From contig NZ_AUBQ01000012.1 in the NCBI RefSeq assembly GCF_000429325.1, forward strand, positions 124,001 to 188,000: a stretch of DNA of 64,000 nt, in the 5' to 3' direction. This stretch comes from Fundidesulfovibrio putealis DSM 16056. Its GTDB lineage: Bacteria > Desulfobacterota > Desulfovibrionia > Desulfovibrionales > Desulfovibrionaceae. Position numbers and translations under genes: made by a program. A model generated the notes under the pieces. It was not told the origin of the DNA and made no database searches. It worked only from the letters and a program-made list of their open reading frames with translations. Positions 46,145 to 55,254 of the stretch are shown here, in pieces (position 1 is the first letter of the stretch; each line of letters begins with the position of its first letter).

Positions 46145-48517
46145 TTATTTCAGTTCCACCATGGTCATTCCGTCGCCGCCGCGATCCTCGGCGGCCACGG
46201 CGAACGACGCCACGGCGGGGAAGTCCTTGAGGAAGGCGTGCACCTCGCGCCGAAGCGCACCGGTGCCGCGCCCGTGGACGATCTCCAGGCTGCTGACGCC
46301 GCGCAGGATGGCCTTGTCCAGAAAGCTGGAGAGGTCCGCGACGGCCTCCTCGGCGCGCATGCCGCGAATGTCCAGCACCAGCGTCGGCCCAGTGGAAGGC
46401 TTGCCCTCTTCGCCTGACGGAGCCGTGCCGGACAGCTGCGCTGCGGCCTTGGCCTTCTTGCCGGACACGGGAGGCGGGGCAGACGCAGCCTGCTGGCCGG
46501 AGCCATGGACCGGGGTCACGTCCTCGAAAGCGGCCCAGAGGCTGACGCCCCCCATGTCCACCTTGAGGGCGCGGCGCTTGTCGTCCTTTTCGCGCACGGT
46601 CCCTGATTTGTCCCACCCCTTCAGGCGCACCTGGTCGCCGGGCTTGGAGTCCTCCCATGACCAGGACGGGGCGGAAGCCCCCTGGGTTTCACCCGCGCCG
46701 AGCTTTTCCACGGCCTTGCGGGTTTCGGCCAGTTCCTTCATGGCCTGCTTGCGCCCGATTTTCTCGGTCTCGGCCTGGCGCAGCAGGGTGCGGGCCTGGG
46801 CGCGCAACTCGTCCAGAAGGACCTTGCGCTCCTTCTCAAAATTTTCCGCCAGCTTGCGGCGCTTCTCTTCCAGCTTGAGGCGCTCGCGGCCCAAAGCCTG
46901 AATCTCCAGCTCGCGCTCCAGGGCCAGCTCGTTCAGCCGCTCGAAGAGCTTGGCCGAATCCTCGCCGCCAAGCAGCAGGTACTTCTGGGCCTGATCCAGC
47001 ACTCCCTCGTCCAGGCCGCAGTCGCGCGCCACGTCCAGGGCCACGGACGCGCCCACCTGGTCGTAGGCCAGCACGTACAGGGGCTTCTTGCTGCGCGGGT
47101 CGAAGAGCATGGACGCCGAGCGCACGCCCGGCTTGGTGAGCCCGTAGGCCTTGAGCGCGGGAAAGTGCGTGGCCGCAGCCACGAAAGCGCCCTTTTCCAA
47201 AAGCTTGTCCACCACTGCCTGGGCCAGGGCCGCGCCCTGCGAGGGATCGGTGCCCGCGCCGAACTCGTCCAGCAGCACAAGCGAGTCCGGGCCAAGGTCC
47301 GGCCAGGAGCGGCTCAGGTGGCTGATCTGCGCGGTGAAGGTGGAGAGATGGTCTTCCAGGCTCTGTTCGTCGCCCATGAACACCGAGACGTCCGTCCAGA
47401 ACGGCAGGCGGCTTCCCTCTTTCACGGGGATCGGCAGGCCGGAAAGGGCCATGACGGCGTTCAGGCCCAGAGTCTTCAGGCACACGGTCTTGCCTGCGGC
47501 GTTGGCTCCGCTGATGATGAGCGCGCGCTGGTCGGGCTTCAGGAGAATATCCACAGGGCGGGCCTTGCCCGGCTCGGACAGGGCCAGCAGGGGATGGCGC
47601 GCCGCGAAAAGTTCCACGGAGCCCTCGCCGCCCACGGACGGCACCTGCCCGTCCAGCAGGCCGGATAGCGCGGCCTTGGCCAGCAGCACGTCGATGTCCA
47701 CGGACAGGGTGTACACTCCGTGCAGCTCGTCTTCCTCGGCGCGGCACAGGCCCGTGAGGAACTGGAGGACCTTCAGCTCCTCCTCGCGCTCCTCGCGCTT
47801 GAGCTCCTGGAGGCGGTTGTTGACCTCCACCAGGAACAACGGCTCCACGTAGCAGGTCTCGCCGGTCTGGGAGTAGTCGTGCAGGATGCCCTGGATGCGC
47901 CCCTTGAAGTTGGTCTTCACGGGCAGCACGTAGCGGTCCGAGGAGATGGTCATGTAGTCGTCCTGCAGGAACAGGGCGAGCCCCTCCTTGGAGACGAAGT
48001 CCTTGACCTGGGTGGTGCAGCGTTGATGGATGCGCCTGATCTCCTGGCGCACGGAGAAGAGCTCGGGGCTCGATTCGTCGCGCAGGCCGCCGTCCTTGGA
48101 GAGGCAGCGTTTCAGCGCGGGGTGCAGGCGCTGGGGCCAGACGCAGGAGAGCACCGTGTCGGCCAGGGTGGGCCAGCGCAAAGGCTCGCGGGAGGATTCG
48201 AAGTGGTCGCGAAGAATCCTGGCTGCGTCCAGCACCTCGCGCACGGCCCACAGGCCGTCGGCGTCCAGGGTGCGGTGCGCCTGGGAAAGATACTGGAAGA
48301 CGCCGTCCAGGGCGGGAAAGGCCTGGACGCGAAGGCCGGTTTCCACTGCGCAGGCCAGGCCCTGGCGCAGCAGCTCCTGGGCGGCAGACAGCGCGGCAGG
48401 GCTCTCCATGGGGGACAGCGCAAGGCAGGCCTCGGCTCCGGGTTCGCTCACGGCGAGCCGGGACAGGTGGGCCAGGACTTTGGGAAATTCGAGCTGAACG
48501 AGGGCGCGGGAATGCAT
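46145..48517 (-). CDS. mutS2: Endonuclease MutS2
   Basis: 790 residues. MutS-like ATPase with a C-terminal Smr nuclease, implicated in suppressing recombination and in rescue of collided ribosomes. Walker A SGANAAGKT, Walker B region LLDEFGAGTDPSQG, a long coiled-coil (ELEIQALGRERLKLEEKR), then the Smr domain with LDIRGMRAEEA and IVHGRGTGALR. Its place inside the rpsU-dnaG-rpoD cluster is less usual than in enterics. Confidence 0.95.
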   Translation of the reverse strand: MHSRALVQLEFPKVLAHLSRLAVSEPGAEACLALSPMESPAALSAAQELLRQGLACAVETGLRVQAFPALDGVFQYLSQAHRTLDADGLWAVREVLDAARILRDHFESSREPLRWPTLADTVLSCVWPQRLHPALKRCLSKDGGLRDESSPELFSVRQEIRRIHQRCTTQVKDFVSKEGLALFLQDDYMTISSDRYVLPVKTNFKGRIQGILHDYSQTGETCYVEPLFLVEVNNRLQELKREEREEELKVLQFLTGLCRAEEDELHGVYTLSVDIDVLLAKAALSGLLDGQVPSVGGEGSVELFAARHPLLALSEPGKARPVDILLKPDQRALIISGANAAGKTVCLKTLGLNAVMALSGLPIPVKEGSRLPFWTDVSVFMGDEQSLEDHLSTFTAQISHLSRSWPDLGPDSLVLLDEFGAGTDPSQGAALAQAVVDKLLEKGAFVAAATHFPALKAYGLTKPGVRSASMLFDPRSKKPLYVLAYDQVGASVALDVARDCGLDEGVLDQAQKYLLLGGEDSAKLFERLNELALERELEIQALGRERLKLEEKRRKLAENFEKERKVLLDELRAQARTLLRQAETEKIGRKQAMKELAETRKAVEKLGAGETQGASAPSWSWEDSKPGDQVRLKGWDKSGTVREKDDKRRALKVDMGGVSLWAAFEDVTPVHGSGQQAASAPPPVSGKKAKAAAQLSGTAPSGEEGKPSTGPTLVLDIRGMRAEEAVADLSSFLDKAILRGVSSLEIVHGRGTGALRREVHAFLKDFPAVASFAVAAEDRGGDGMTMVELK

Positions 48518-48891
48518 GGGAATCGCCTACTCTACAGAATCTGATGGAAATGCAGACTCTGGGATGGAATGGACCGACACAAAATGCAAAGGGCTTGTCG
48601 GCCCGGCAGTGACAGCGATACTCATGTGACGGCCCCGCAATGATCGTGGCCCCGGCGGTGCGTGCGGCATGCGACGCGTCCAGCCAGGGATTGAATCAAC
48701 ACGCACATCACGCCGAAAACACGCTCCGGCCACAGTCGGCTGCTGCCGGACACTCATCGTAAAACGGGAAAGTGGAGCCGGAACGCGTCCGAAACCCCAC
48801 TCACAACGTCGTCTGGGCCAACAGCGCAAACCGGAAAGCAACGTCCGGGAAAAACTGGCCGGGAGGCCGGTACAAACCAGACCAGGCCGAA
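48518..48891. other. 374-bp gap inside the operon
   Basis: It lies between yqeY and mutS2 on one strand. Several short inverted repeats (for example CCGGGAGGCCGG near 48,860) are present, but I see no credible gene, clear promoter or terminator. An internal promoter for mutS2-dnaG-rpoD is possible. Confidence 0.4.
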
Positions 48892-49338
48892 TCAGGCCGA
48901 CAGCCGGGCCTTGACCAGTTCGCCGACAGCCTTGCCGTCGATGCGCCCCTTGTGCTTGCCCATGACCGCCTGCATCACCATGCCCATCTGCTTGACGGAG
49001 GTCGCGCCCGTTTCGGCAATGGCTGCGTCCACGGCTGCGGCGGTCTCCTCGGCAGTGAGCTGGGTGGGGAGATAGCCCTTGAGTTCGGCCATTTCGGCCT
49101 CCTCACGGTCGGCCATCTCGTTGCGGCCAGCCTGGCGGAACGAGACGATGGACTCCTGGCGCTGCTTGACCTGCCGGGCGATCACTTCAAGCATCTCCTC
49201 GTCGGTGAGGGGACGCAACAGCTCCACCTGGCGGTTCTTGGCAGCCGTCTTGAGCATCCTCAAGACGGCCACCCGAACCTCTTCCTTGGCCTTATAGGCA
49301 GCCAGAAAGTCTTTTTCGATTTTTTCTTGGAGATTCAT
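48892..49338 (-). CDS. yqeY: GatB/YqeY domain protein
   Basis: 148 residues. The YqeY family is homologous to the tRNA-binding C-terminal domain of GatB; exact role unknown. Typical MNLQEKIEKDFLAAYKAKEE start, the LGMVMQ-like KQMGMVMQAVMGKHKGRIDG segment at the end. Start overlaps the rpsU stop by one base (TAATG), the usual rpsU-yqeY pairing. Confidence 0.95.
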   Translation of the reverse strand: MNLQEKIEKDFLAAYKAKEEVRVAVLRMLKTAAKNRQVELLRPLTDEEMLEVIARQVKQRQESIVSFRQAGRNEMADREEAEMAELKGYLPTQLTAEETAAAVDAAIAETGATSVKQMGMVMQAVMGKHKGRIDGKAVGELVKARLSA

Positions 49339-49538
49339 TACATTTGGTTGATCTTGCGCATCTTCTTGAGCAGACGCTTGCGGGCGGCAGCCTTCTTCTT
49401 CTTGCGCATGACACTCGGCTTTTCATAGTGCTGACGTTTTTTCAGCTCGGAGAGAACGCCGGCCTTTTCCACCTGCTTCTTGAAACGACGCAGGGAGATG
49501 TCGAAGTTGTCAGATTCTTCAAGGTAAACACCGGGCAA
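49338..49538 (-). CDS. rpsU: Ribosomal protein S21
   Basis: 66 residues if started at TTG 49538, which gives the family N-terminus PGVYLEESDNFDISLRRFKK; GGGGGT lies seven bases upstream. No ATG is available at this point, and longer frames add residues not seen in S21. The C-terminus is the basic KKKKAAARKRLLKKMRK. First gene of the rpsU-yqeY-mutS2-dnaG-rpoD cluster. A non-ATG start on a ribosomal protein suggests tuned translation. Confidence 0.95.
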   Translation of the reverse strand: MPGVYLEESDNFDISLRRFKKQVEKAGVLSELKKRQHYEKPSVMRKKKKAAARKRLLKKMRKINQM

Positions 49539-49559
49539 AGAGATCACCCCCTCTTTCGG

Positions 49560-49577
49560 TCCAGCCATCAGGCTGGA
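49560..49577 (-). promoter_or_regulatory. Hairpin in the rpsU leader
   Basis: TCCAGCC and GGCTGGA form a perfect 7-bp stem with a 4-base loop about 22 bases before the TTG start, just upstream of the ribosome site; it could modulate initiation. Confidence 0.45.
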
Positions 49578-49658
49578 CGCCCGAAAATGGCATAAGCGTA
49601 AAGACCGATTCTTTAGCCTGCACTTGAGCCGGCATCAAGAACTATTTCACGAATAGCA

Positions 49659-49693
49659 CAAAATAATGCCGCCCGGCCTCTCGACCGGGCGGC
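49659..49693 (-). terminator. Terminator of the HU gene
   Basis: GCCGCCCGG pairs with CCGGGCGGC around an 8-base loop; on the minus strand it is followed by ATTATTTTG. It lies 174 bp after the HU stop. Confidence 0.75.
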
Positions 49694-49866
49694 GCAAATC
49701 CATCTGCTCCACCGAGGCAACCACCCCGGGCAATCGGGGAGTTCCCGTACAACCGGATTACGACCGTGTGGAACACACACAGCGTACGGCAACAGGAAAC
49801 ACCCGCAATGCAGGAACAGCAGAGGAGGACCGGCCGCAGACGCGGCACGAAACCACCCCTAAAAAA

Positions 49867-50139
49867 CTACTTTACTGCGTCTTTCAGCAGCTTGCCGGGG
49901 CGGAACTTCACCACCTTGGAGGCGGGGATGTTGATTTCCGCGCCAGTGCGGGGGTTGCGGCCAGTGCGGGCCTGGCGCTCTTCCACCATGAAGGTGCCGA
50001 AGCCAGTCAGGGTCAGTTTCCCGTCGGAAACCAGAGTGGCCTCAACAGCCTCCAGGAAGGCGTTCAGGGCGCGTTCGGCGTTGGCCTTGGTGATGCCGGC
50101 CTTCTCAGCGATTTTCACTACCAGATCAGCCTTCGTCAT
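49867..50139 (-). CDS. hup: HU-family DNA-binding protein
   Basis: 90 residues from ATG 50139 (GAGGAGAGGA upstream). Small nucleoid protein that bends DNA: MTKADLVVKIAEKAGITKANAERALNAF N-terminal helices, GFGTFMVEERQARTGRNPRTG arm with the intercalating Pro region. Single gene; strong ribosome site fits high expression. Confidence 0.96.
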   Translation of the reverse strand: MTKADLVVKIAEKAGITKANAERALNAFLEAVEATLVSDGKLTLTGFGTFMVEERQARTGRNPRTGAEINIPASKVVKFRPGKLLKDAVK

Positions 50140-50388
50140 CGGTCCTCTCCTCCTCGGTTCTGTTGCGATACGTCTCAAGCGTATCGAGGCTTGCGTGTTC
50201 GGTTGGTTCTTCAAGCCCTCGAAAGCCAGTAAGGCCGGACCTTTTCGGGGTCCGACCGCTCGGCGGAAGACGGGTCAGGCTTAAAGCAATCAAAGATCAA
50301 TGTCCAGCGGGAAAGCCCTGTTTTTGCTTAATCTACGGGTTTCCCCCCATTTTGCCCTTCCGAAAGGCCAATTTCACCCCAGTTCCCG

Positions 50389-51174
50389 TTATCCGAGGGT
50401 TTTCCAGAGGTTATACATGACTCCCGGCGAAAGCTCCTCAGGCCTGCTGGTGGCTCCAAGACCTTCTGAATCTAGATATTCTCTTCCAGAAACCGATAAG
50501 TCCGGACCAAGAATTCGTCCCAGCTGTTTTCTTCGCATTCCGAACAGCCGCTTGATGAACCCTGCGAAACGCTCCGGTTCGTCCGGCCTTTCAGATAGCG
50601 GCTTCGGCGTAAAGGAGACCACGGCGGAGTCCACCTTGGGTTTGGGGTGGAAAACACCTGGTCCCACCTTGAAAAGCTTCTCGGCCCGCACGAAACTTTG
50701 CAGCCATACGCTCAGACCACCGTAATCCCCGGTGCGCGTCCTGGCCACTATCCGCTCCGCCACCTCAAGCTGCACCATGAACACCGCGCGCTCAAAACGC
50801 GTGGCGCGCCGGGCGATGTCCCACATGATGGGCGAGGCCACGTTGTACGGAAGATTGCCCACAATGCGCACGGAGGGGAGCCTGTCCAGGCGCTCCCAGG
50901 GGAACTGCATGGCGTCGGCGTTCACCACGCCAAGCTCCGGCCAGCGTTTCGCCAGCTCCGCAGCAAGGTCGCAGTCCTTCTCCAGCGCCAGCACCCTCCC
51001 CGCCCCGGACTCCATGAAAAAGCCCGTGAGCGCGCCCCGGCCCGGACCGATCTCCAGCACCGTGTCGCCGGGACGAATCCGCAGGGAATCCACGATGCGC
51101 CGGGCCACGTTGGCGTCGGTCAGGAAGTTCTGCCCGAGGCTGCGTTTGGGCCTGTTGAAAGTGGGCTGACTCAC
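50389..51174 (-). CDS. ksgA: 16S rRNA dimethyladenosine methyltransferase
   Basis: 261 residues from GTG 51174 ([18 protein letters not shown]). Dimethylates the two adjacent adenines near the 3' end of 16S rRNA. SAM motif [11 protein letters not shown] and catalytic [10 protein letters not shown]. The start overlaps the metY stop (GTGA), so the two are coupled, an uncommon pairing. Confidence 0.96.
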   Translation of the reverse strand: MSQPTFNRPKRSLGQNFLTDANVARRIVDSLRIRPGDTVLEIGPGRGALTGFFMESGAGRVLALEKDCDLAAELAKRWPELGVVNADAMQFPWERLDRLPSVRIVGNLPYNVASPIMWDIARRATRFERAVFMVQLEVAERIVARTRTGDYGGLSVWLQSFVRAEKLFKVGPGVFHPKPKVDSAVVSFTPKPLSERPDEPERFAGFIKRLFGMRRKQLGRILGPDLSVSGREYLDSEGLGATSRPEELSPGVMYNLWKTLG

Positions 51175-52484
51175 GCCTGGCTCGCCGCCAGAGCCTGATC
51201 CAGATCGGCGATGATGTCCTCGGCTGTCTCCAGGCCCACGGAGATGCGTACAAGATCCGGTGGCACGCCCGCGTTCAGCTGCTCCTGGGGGGTCAGCTGC
51301 GAGTGGGTGGTGGAGGCAGGATGGATCACCAGGGTCTTGGCGTCCAGGATGTTGGCCAGATGCGAACACAGCTTCACTGCCTCGATGAACTTGCGCCCGG
51401 CCTCCAGGCCGCCCTTGACGCCGAAGCCGAACACCGCGCCCGGGCCGTTCGGGAAGTATTTCATGGCCCGCTGGTGGTCCGGATGGCCGGGCAGGGCCGC
51501 GTAGTTCACGAACGTCACTGCCGGGTGCTTTTCCAGCCAGGAGGCCACGGCCATGGCGTTTTCGCAGTGCGCCCTGGCGCGAAGCGGCAGAGTCTCGACG
51601 CCTTGCAGGATCAGAAAGGCGTTCTGGGGCGCCAGGCACGCGCCGGTGTCGCGCAGCAGGCCGCAGCGCACCTTGAGCAGGTAGGCCATGCACTTGAGCG
51701 TGCTCTCGTCCAGGCCGCAGAAGCTCTTGAAGAAGCTCACGCCGTTATAGGTGGGATCGGGCTCGGTGATCTCGGGATATTTCCCGTTCGCGGACCAGTC
51801 GAAGCTGCCCTTCTCCACGATGGCCCCGCCGATGGAGGTGCCGTGCCCGCCGATCAGCTTGGTGAGCGAGTACACGCAGATGTCGGCCCCGAAATCGAAG
51901 GGATTCAGGATGGGCGGGGGGGACACGGTGTTGTCCACGATAAGCGGCAGGCCGTGCTCGTGGGCCACGCGGGCGATGGCCTCCAGGTCGTCCACGTTGC
52001 AGCGCGGGTTGCCGATGGACTCGGTGAAGACGAGGCGCGTATTCTCGTCGATGGCCTTGGCGAAGTTGGCCGGGTCGGACGAATCCACGAAGCGCACCTC
52101 GATGCCGAAGCGCTTGAGGGTGTGGGCGAACAGCGTCACCGTGCCGCCGTAGAGGTTCGAGCCTGACACGATGTTCTGCCCGGCCTGGGTGATGGCCGCC
52201 ACGGCGTAGAAGATGGCTGACATGCCCGAAGCAGTCACCAGCCCGGCGGCGGCTCCGTGCATGGCGGCCAGACGGTTCTCCAGCACGTCGTTGGTGGGGT
52301 TCATGATGCGCGAATAGATGAATCCGAACTCCTTCAGCGCGAAGAGGTTCGCTGCGTGCTCGGTGTCGCGGAATGTGAACGAGGTGGTCTGGTAGATGGG
52401 GACGGCCCTGGAGCGGGTCTGGCTGTCCGGGGTCTGCCCCGCGTGCAGTGCCAGGGTCTCTATGCCGGGTTGCTTGGCGCTCAT
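51171..52484 (-). CDS. metY: O-acetylhomoserine sulfhydrylase/Cys-Met PLP enzyme
   Basis: 437 residues from ATG 52484 (AAGGAG upstream). Gamma-replacement PLP enzyme forming homocysteine from O-acetylhomoserine and sulfide, apt for a sulfide-producing organism. [12 protein letters not shown] start, PLP-binding Lys in [16 protein letters not shown], phosphate-binding ASGMSA and the [12 protein letters not shown] segment all fit MetY. Related Cys/Met enzymes cannot be excluded by sequence reading alone. Confidence 0.92.
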   Translation of the reverse strand: MSAKQPGIETLALHAGQTPDSQTRSRAVPIYQTTSFTFRDTEHAANLFALKEFGFIYSRIMNPTNDVLENRLAAMHGAAAGLVTASGMSAIFYAVAAITQAGQNIVSGSNLYGGTVTLFAHTLKRFGIEVRFVDSSDPANFAKAIDENTRLVFTESIGNPRCNVDDLEAIARVAHEHGLPLIVDNTVSPPPILNPFDFGADICVYSLTKLIGGHGTSIGGAIVEKGSFDWSANGKYPEITEPDPTYNGVSFFKSFCGLDESTLKCMAYLLKVRCGLLRDTGACLAPQNAFLILQGVETLPLRARAHCENAMAVASWLEKHPAVTFVNYAALPGHPDHQRAMKYFPNGPGAVFGFGVKGGLEAGRKFIEAVKLCSHLANILDAKTLVIHPASTTHSQLTPQEQLNAGVPPDLVRISVGLETAEDIIADLDQALAASQA

Positions 52485-52587
52485 GGATTTGCTCCTTGCT
52501 GATGGTCCGTCATTCTCTACCCGCAGGGCGGGAAAAAGAAAAGGGAGTTGAGCAAACGCAGCGAATGCGTGTATGGAAGGCATACAT

Positions 52588-54255
52588 ATGAACATCCTCA
52601 AAAAATTATTCGGCCAGAATGAGCAGGAGGTTTCGGACATGCCAGCCCCCCCCCCCGAACAGGACTGGTTCCTGCCGGAAAAAAGCCGGGAGCAGCTGAA
52701 AGCCCTCTTCGTGGACATGCTCCACCCGGTAAATCTGCACATCTTCACCCTGCCCGGAACCGGAGACGTGTTCAACGAATACCTGCGGCGCTTCAGCACC
52801 GATATCGCCCGTGTCTGCGACAAGATCATCCTGCACCAGCACCGCATCGGAGACGACGACGCCAGGAAGTGGGGTGTCACCTACTCGCCCACGGTGCTCC
52901 TGGAGCCGGAGCGCTACCGCATTCGGTTCGTGGGCGCGCCCATGGGCGAGGAAGGACGCAGCTTCCTTGCGGCACTGCTGATGGTCTCCCAACGGGAATC
53001 GGGGCTCACCGACGCCACCAAGGACATCCTGAAAGCCCTGGACGAGGAGCGCACCGTCAAGGTGTTCGCCTCCCCCACCTGTCCCTACTGCCCGCCCCAG
53101 GCGGTCAACGCCTTCCGTTGCGCCGTGGAACGCCCCGACCTTGTGAGCGTCTGGTGCGTGGAGACGGGGCAGATGGTGGAGCTTGCCCAGCGCTACAACG
53201 TGGGCAGCGTGCCCCACACCGTCTTCAACGAGAAGCTGACCGTGCTCGGCCTGGAGCCGGAGACCCGCTTCGCCATGGAGCTCGTCACGTTGAAAGACAT
53301 GCAGGCCGAGCTTCTGGCCCCCAAGCATCAGCCCGGCGAAACCGTCAGCGTGGACTGCCTGATCCTGGGCGCTGGCCCAGCCGGGCTGACTGCCGGAATC
53401 TACGCCGGGCGCGCAGGCCTGAAGACGCTCATCCTGGAGAAGGACACCATCGGCGGACAGGTTGCCGTGACCCCGGTGGTGGAGAACTACCCGGGTTTCT
53501 CCAACATTCCGGGCCTGGCCCTCATGGAGGTCATGGCGGCGCAGGCGCGCCAGTACTGCGAGATTCTTCCCGAGGAGCCCGTCAGCCTGAGCGCGGGAGA
53601 AGCGGGGGTCACGGCGGCCACGGCGTCCATCACCATCAAGGCCAAAGTTTTGCTGATCGCCACCGGGGCCAAGTGGCGCAAGCTGGAAGTCCCCGGCGAG
53701 ACCGAATACTTCGGCCACGGCGTGAACTATTGCGCCACCTGCGACGGGTATCTCTACAAAGGGCGCACCGTGCTGGTGGTGGGGGGCGGCAACACGGCGC
53801 TCACCGACGCGTTGTATCTCAAGAACCTGGGCGTGAACGTGGCCCTGGTGCACCGGCGCGGGGAGTTCCGGGCGGAGAAACATCTGGTGGATTCCGTCGA
53901 ACGCGAGAACATCCCCCTGCACCTGAACTGCGTGGTGGAGGCCATCCTGGGAGACGTGAAGGTGACCGCCGTGCGAGCGCGGTCCGTGACTACCGGCGAG
54001 GTGAAGGATATCCCCACGGACGGCGTGTTCATCGCCATCGGCGAGACCCCCAACTCCGAGGTGGCCGCACGCCTGGGCTGCGTCCTCACCCCGGAGGGCA
54101 ACATCGTGGTGGACTCAGACATGCGCACCAACGTGCCCCGCGTGTACGCGGCGGGCGACGTGACCGGCGGCGTGCGCCAGATCATCACGGCTGTGGGCCA
54201 GGGGGGCACGGCTGCGCTGAAGATCTTCGAGGATATGGCCAGGGAGCACCCCTGA
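52588..54255 (+). CDS. AhpF-like thioredoxin reductase with N-terminal double thioredoxin fold
   Basis: 555 residues from ATG 52588 (GGAAGG upstream). Residues about 35-140 form a thioredoxin-like fold without CxxC, followed by a second with C165-P-Y-C168. From about 253 an FAD/NAD(P)H reductase core starts with GAGPAGL (261-267) and has redox CATC (382-385) plus NADPH segment [13 protein letters not shown]. This is the AhpF layout, passing electrons to its own disulfide domain and then to a peroxiredoxin or other partner. No ahpC is adjacent; divergent from metY. Confidence 0.9.
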   Translation: MNILKKLFGQNEQEVSDMPAPPPEQDWFLPEKSREQLKALFVDMLHPVNLHIFTLPGTGDVFNEYLRRFSTDIARVCDKIILHQHRIGDDDARKWGVTYSPTVLLEPERYRIRFVGAPMGEEGRSFLAALLMVSQRESGLTDATKDILKALDEERTVKVFASPTCPYCPPQAVNAFRCAVERPDLVSVWCVETGQMVELAQRYNVGSVPHTVFNEKLTVLGLEPETRFAMELVTLKDMQAELLAPKHQPGETVSVDCLILGAGPAGLTAGIYAGRAGLKTLILEKDTIGGQVAVTPVVENYPGFSNIPGLALMEVMAAQARQYCEILPEEPVSLSAGEAGVTAATASITIKAKVLLIATGAKWRKLEVPGETEYFGHGVNYCATCDGYLYKGRTVLVVGGGNTALTDALYLKNLGVNVALVHRRGEFRAEKHLVDSVERENIPLHLNCVVEAILGDVKVTAVRARSVTTGEVKDIPTDGVFIAIGETPNSEVAARLGCVLTPEGNIVVDSDMRTNVPRVYAAGDVTGGVRQIITAVGQGGTAALKIFEDMAREHP

Positions 54256-54268
54256 AGCGCGAGGAGCC

Positions 54269-54403
54269 TTACGGCCTGCCGCACACCCTACACCGGCAGG
54301 CGCTCAGTGCCGCGCCCGCCTCGCGAAGGGCGAGCAGCGCAAGCAGAGCCAGGCACAGGGGAATCGCCACGATTGCGCAAACGACGTCGTAATCAGCTTC
54401 CAT
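54269..54403 (-). CDS. Small single-span membrane protein with C-terminal Cys cluster
   Basis: 44 residues from ATG 54403, preceded by GGAGAG at 7 bases. An acidic N-terminus (MEADYDVVC), one hydrophobic segment (AIVAIPLCLALLALLAL), then REAG and CRCRVCGRP, a CxCxxC ending that could bind metal. Codons are host-like. Convergent with the thioredoxin-reductase gene, 13 bp after its stop. Function unknown. Confidence 0.5.
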   Translation of the reverse strand: MEADYDVVCAIVAIPLCLALLALLALREAGAALSACRCRVCGRP

Positions 54404-54792
54404 ATCTATTCTCTCCGGGACTCATGAGGGATTCTGGCGGGAGGCAGGCTCCCTGCCAGTTCATATCAGTACCAGTACGGCTTGAGCCATTGTCGGAAGA
54501 GGGCGTTCGCCCTCTGCGCACGCTGGAACTTCCCGTGCAGGCGAATGTTGTCATACGTCTTCCCAGATCCACCAGCATGGCCGGGCCATGCATCGTGCCC
54601 TGATCCGTGGAGACAACACTTCCTAATGATGTCCTCCTGCGACGCAAACGCACCTTGTGTCAAGCGAAAGACAAGGGTCCGAAACCAGTGTTCCGACAGT
54701 CCTGCCTTTTTCCCCTGGCGTGCTGCCCCGGACTCGCCAAGGCAGCACGCACGTACGCGACAGACCCTTCCGGCCTTCCGCCAGCTCCCTGA
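54404..54792. other. Intergenic stretch without assigned gene
   Basis: Short frames on the minus strand (for example 54,466-54,663) lack ATG starts with ribosome sites and recognisable content. I assign nothing. Confidence 0.4.
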
Positions 54793-55131
54793 TTACTTGG
54801 TGACTGTGGTCGACTTCTGCCAGCTTTTGGTCTTGCCGCCGGGACCGGTGACGGACTTGTCCTTGGTCCAGGTGTTGGTGGCCTTGTCGTAATTGCCGGA
54901 GGATTCCGAACTCGCGGATTTCCCGCCAGGGCCGGTGGTGGACGAGGAGCGCTCGTACCCGGTGGCGGTGCGATTGGCGTTCACTTCCCGGGTTGCGGTC
55001 TTGCCGTCCGCCCCGGTCACAGTGGACTGGCGCTTGTAGGCCTGGGCGTCCGAAGACAGGCCGCCCGCAAGAAAGGCGACCGCCAGGGTCAGGCTGAATA
55101 AGGCTGATAGACCGCGTTTGGCGAGATTCAT
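54793..55131 (-). CDS. Secreted protein with Gly-Gly-Lys repeats
   Basis: 112 residues from ATG 55131 (AAGGAG upstream). A signal peptide (MNLAKRGLSALFSLTLAVAF core, cleavage near AQA-YKRQ) leads to a polar mature protein with three similar units: VTGADGKTATRE, TTGPGGKSASSE and VTGPGGKTKSWQ, rich in Thr/Ser/Lys. Probably periplasmic or secreted, unfolded or ion-binding; no known family recognised. Confidence 0.75.
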   Translation of the reverse strand: MNLAKRGLSALFSLTLAVAFLAGGLSSDAQAYKRQSTVTGADGKTATREVNANRTATGYERSSSTTGPGGKSASSESSGNYDKATNTWTKDKSVTGPGGKTKSWQKSTTVTK

Positions 55132-55254
55132 GAGTGTGCTCCTTGTTGTTCGTGACGGCTGCGCTAGCCGTTTCCGGCCAGGACAGTCACCATGAAGTCC
55201 GCCGGATGCGAACAACGGTTACACACTTTCTTTTCGGCAGGCGAACGAGCGGCC

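Noticed and set aside
54466-54663. 65-codon minus-strand frame ending WLKPYWY
   Set aside because: It needs a TTG start without a good ribosome site and shows no recognisable content.
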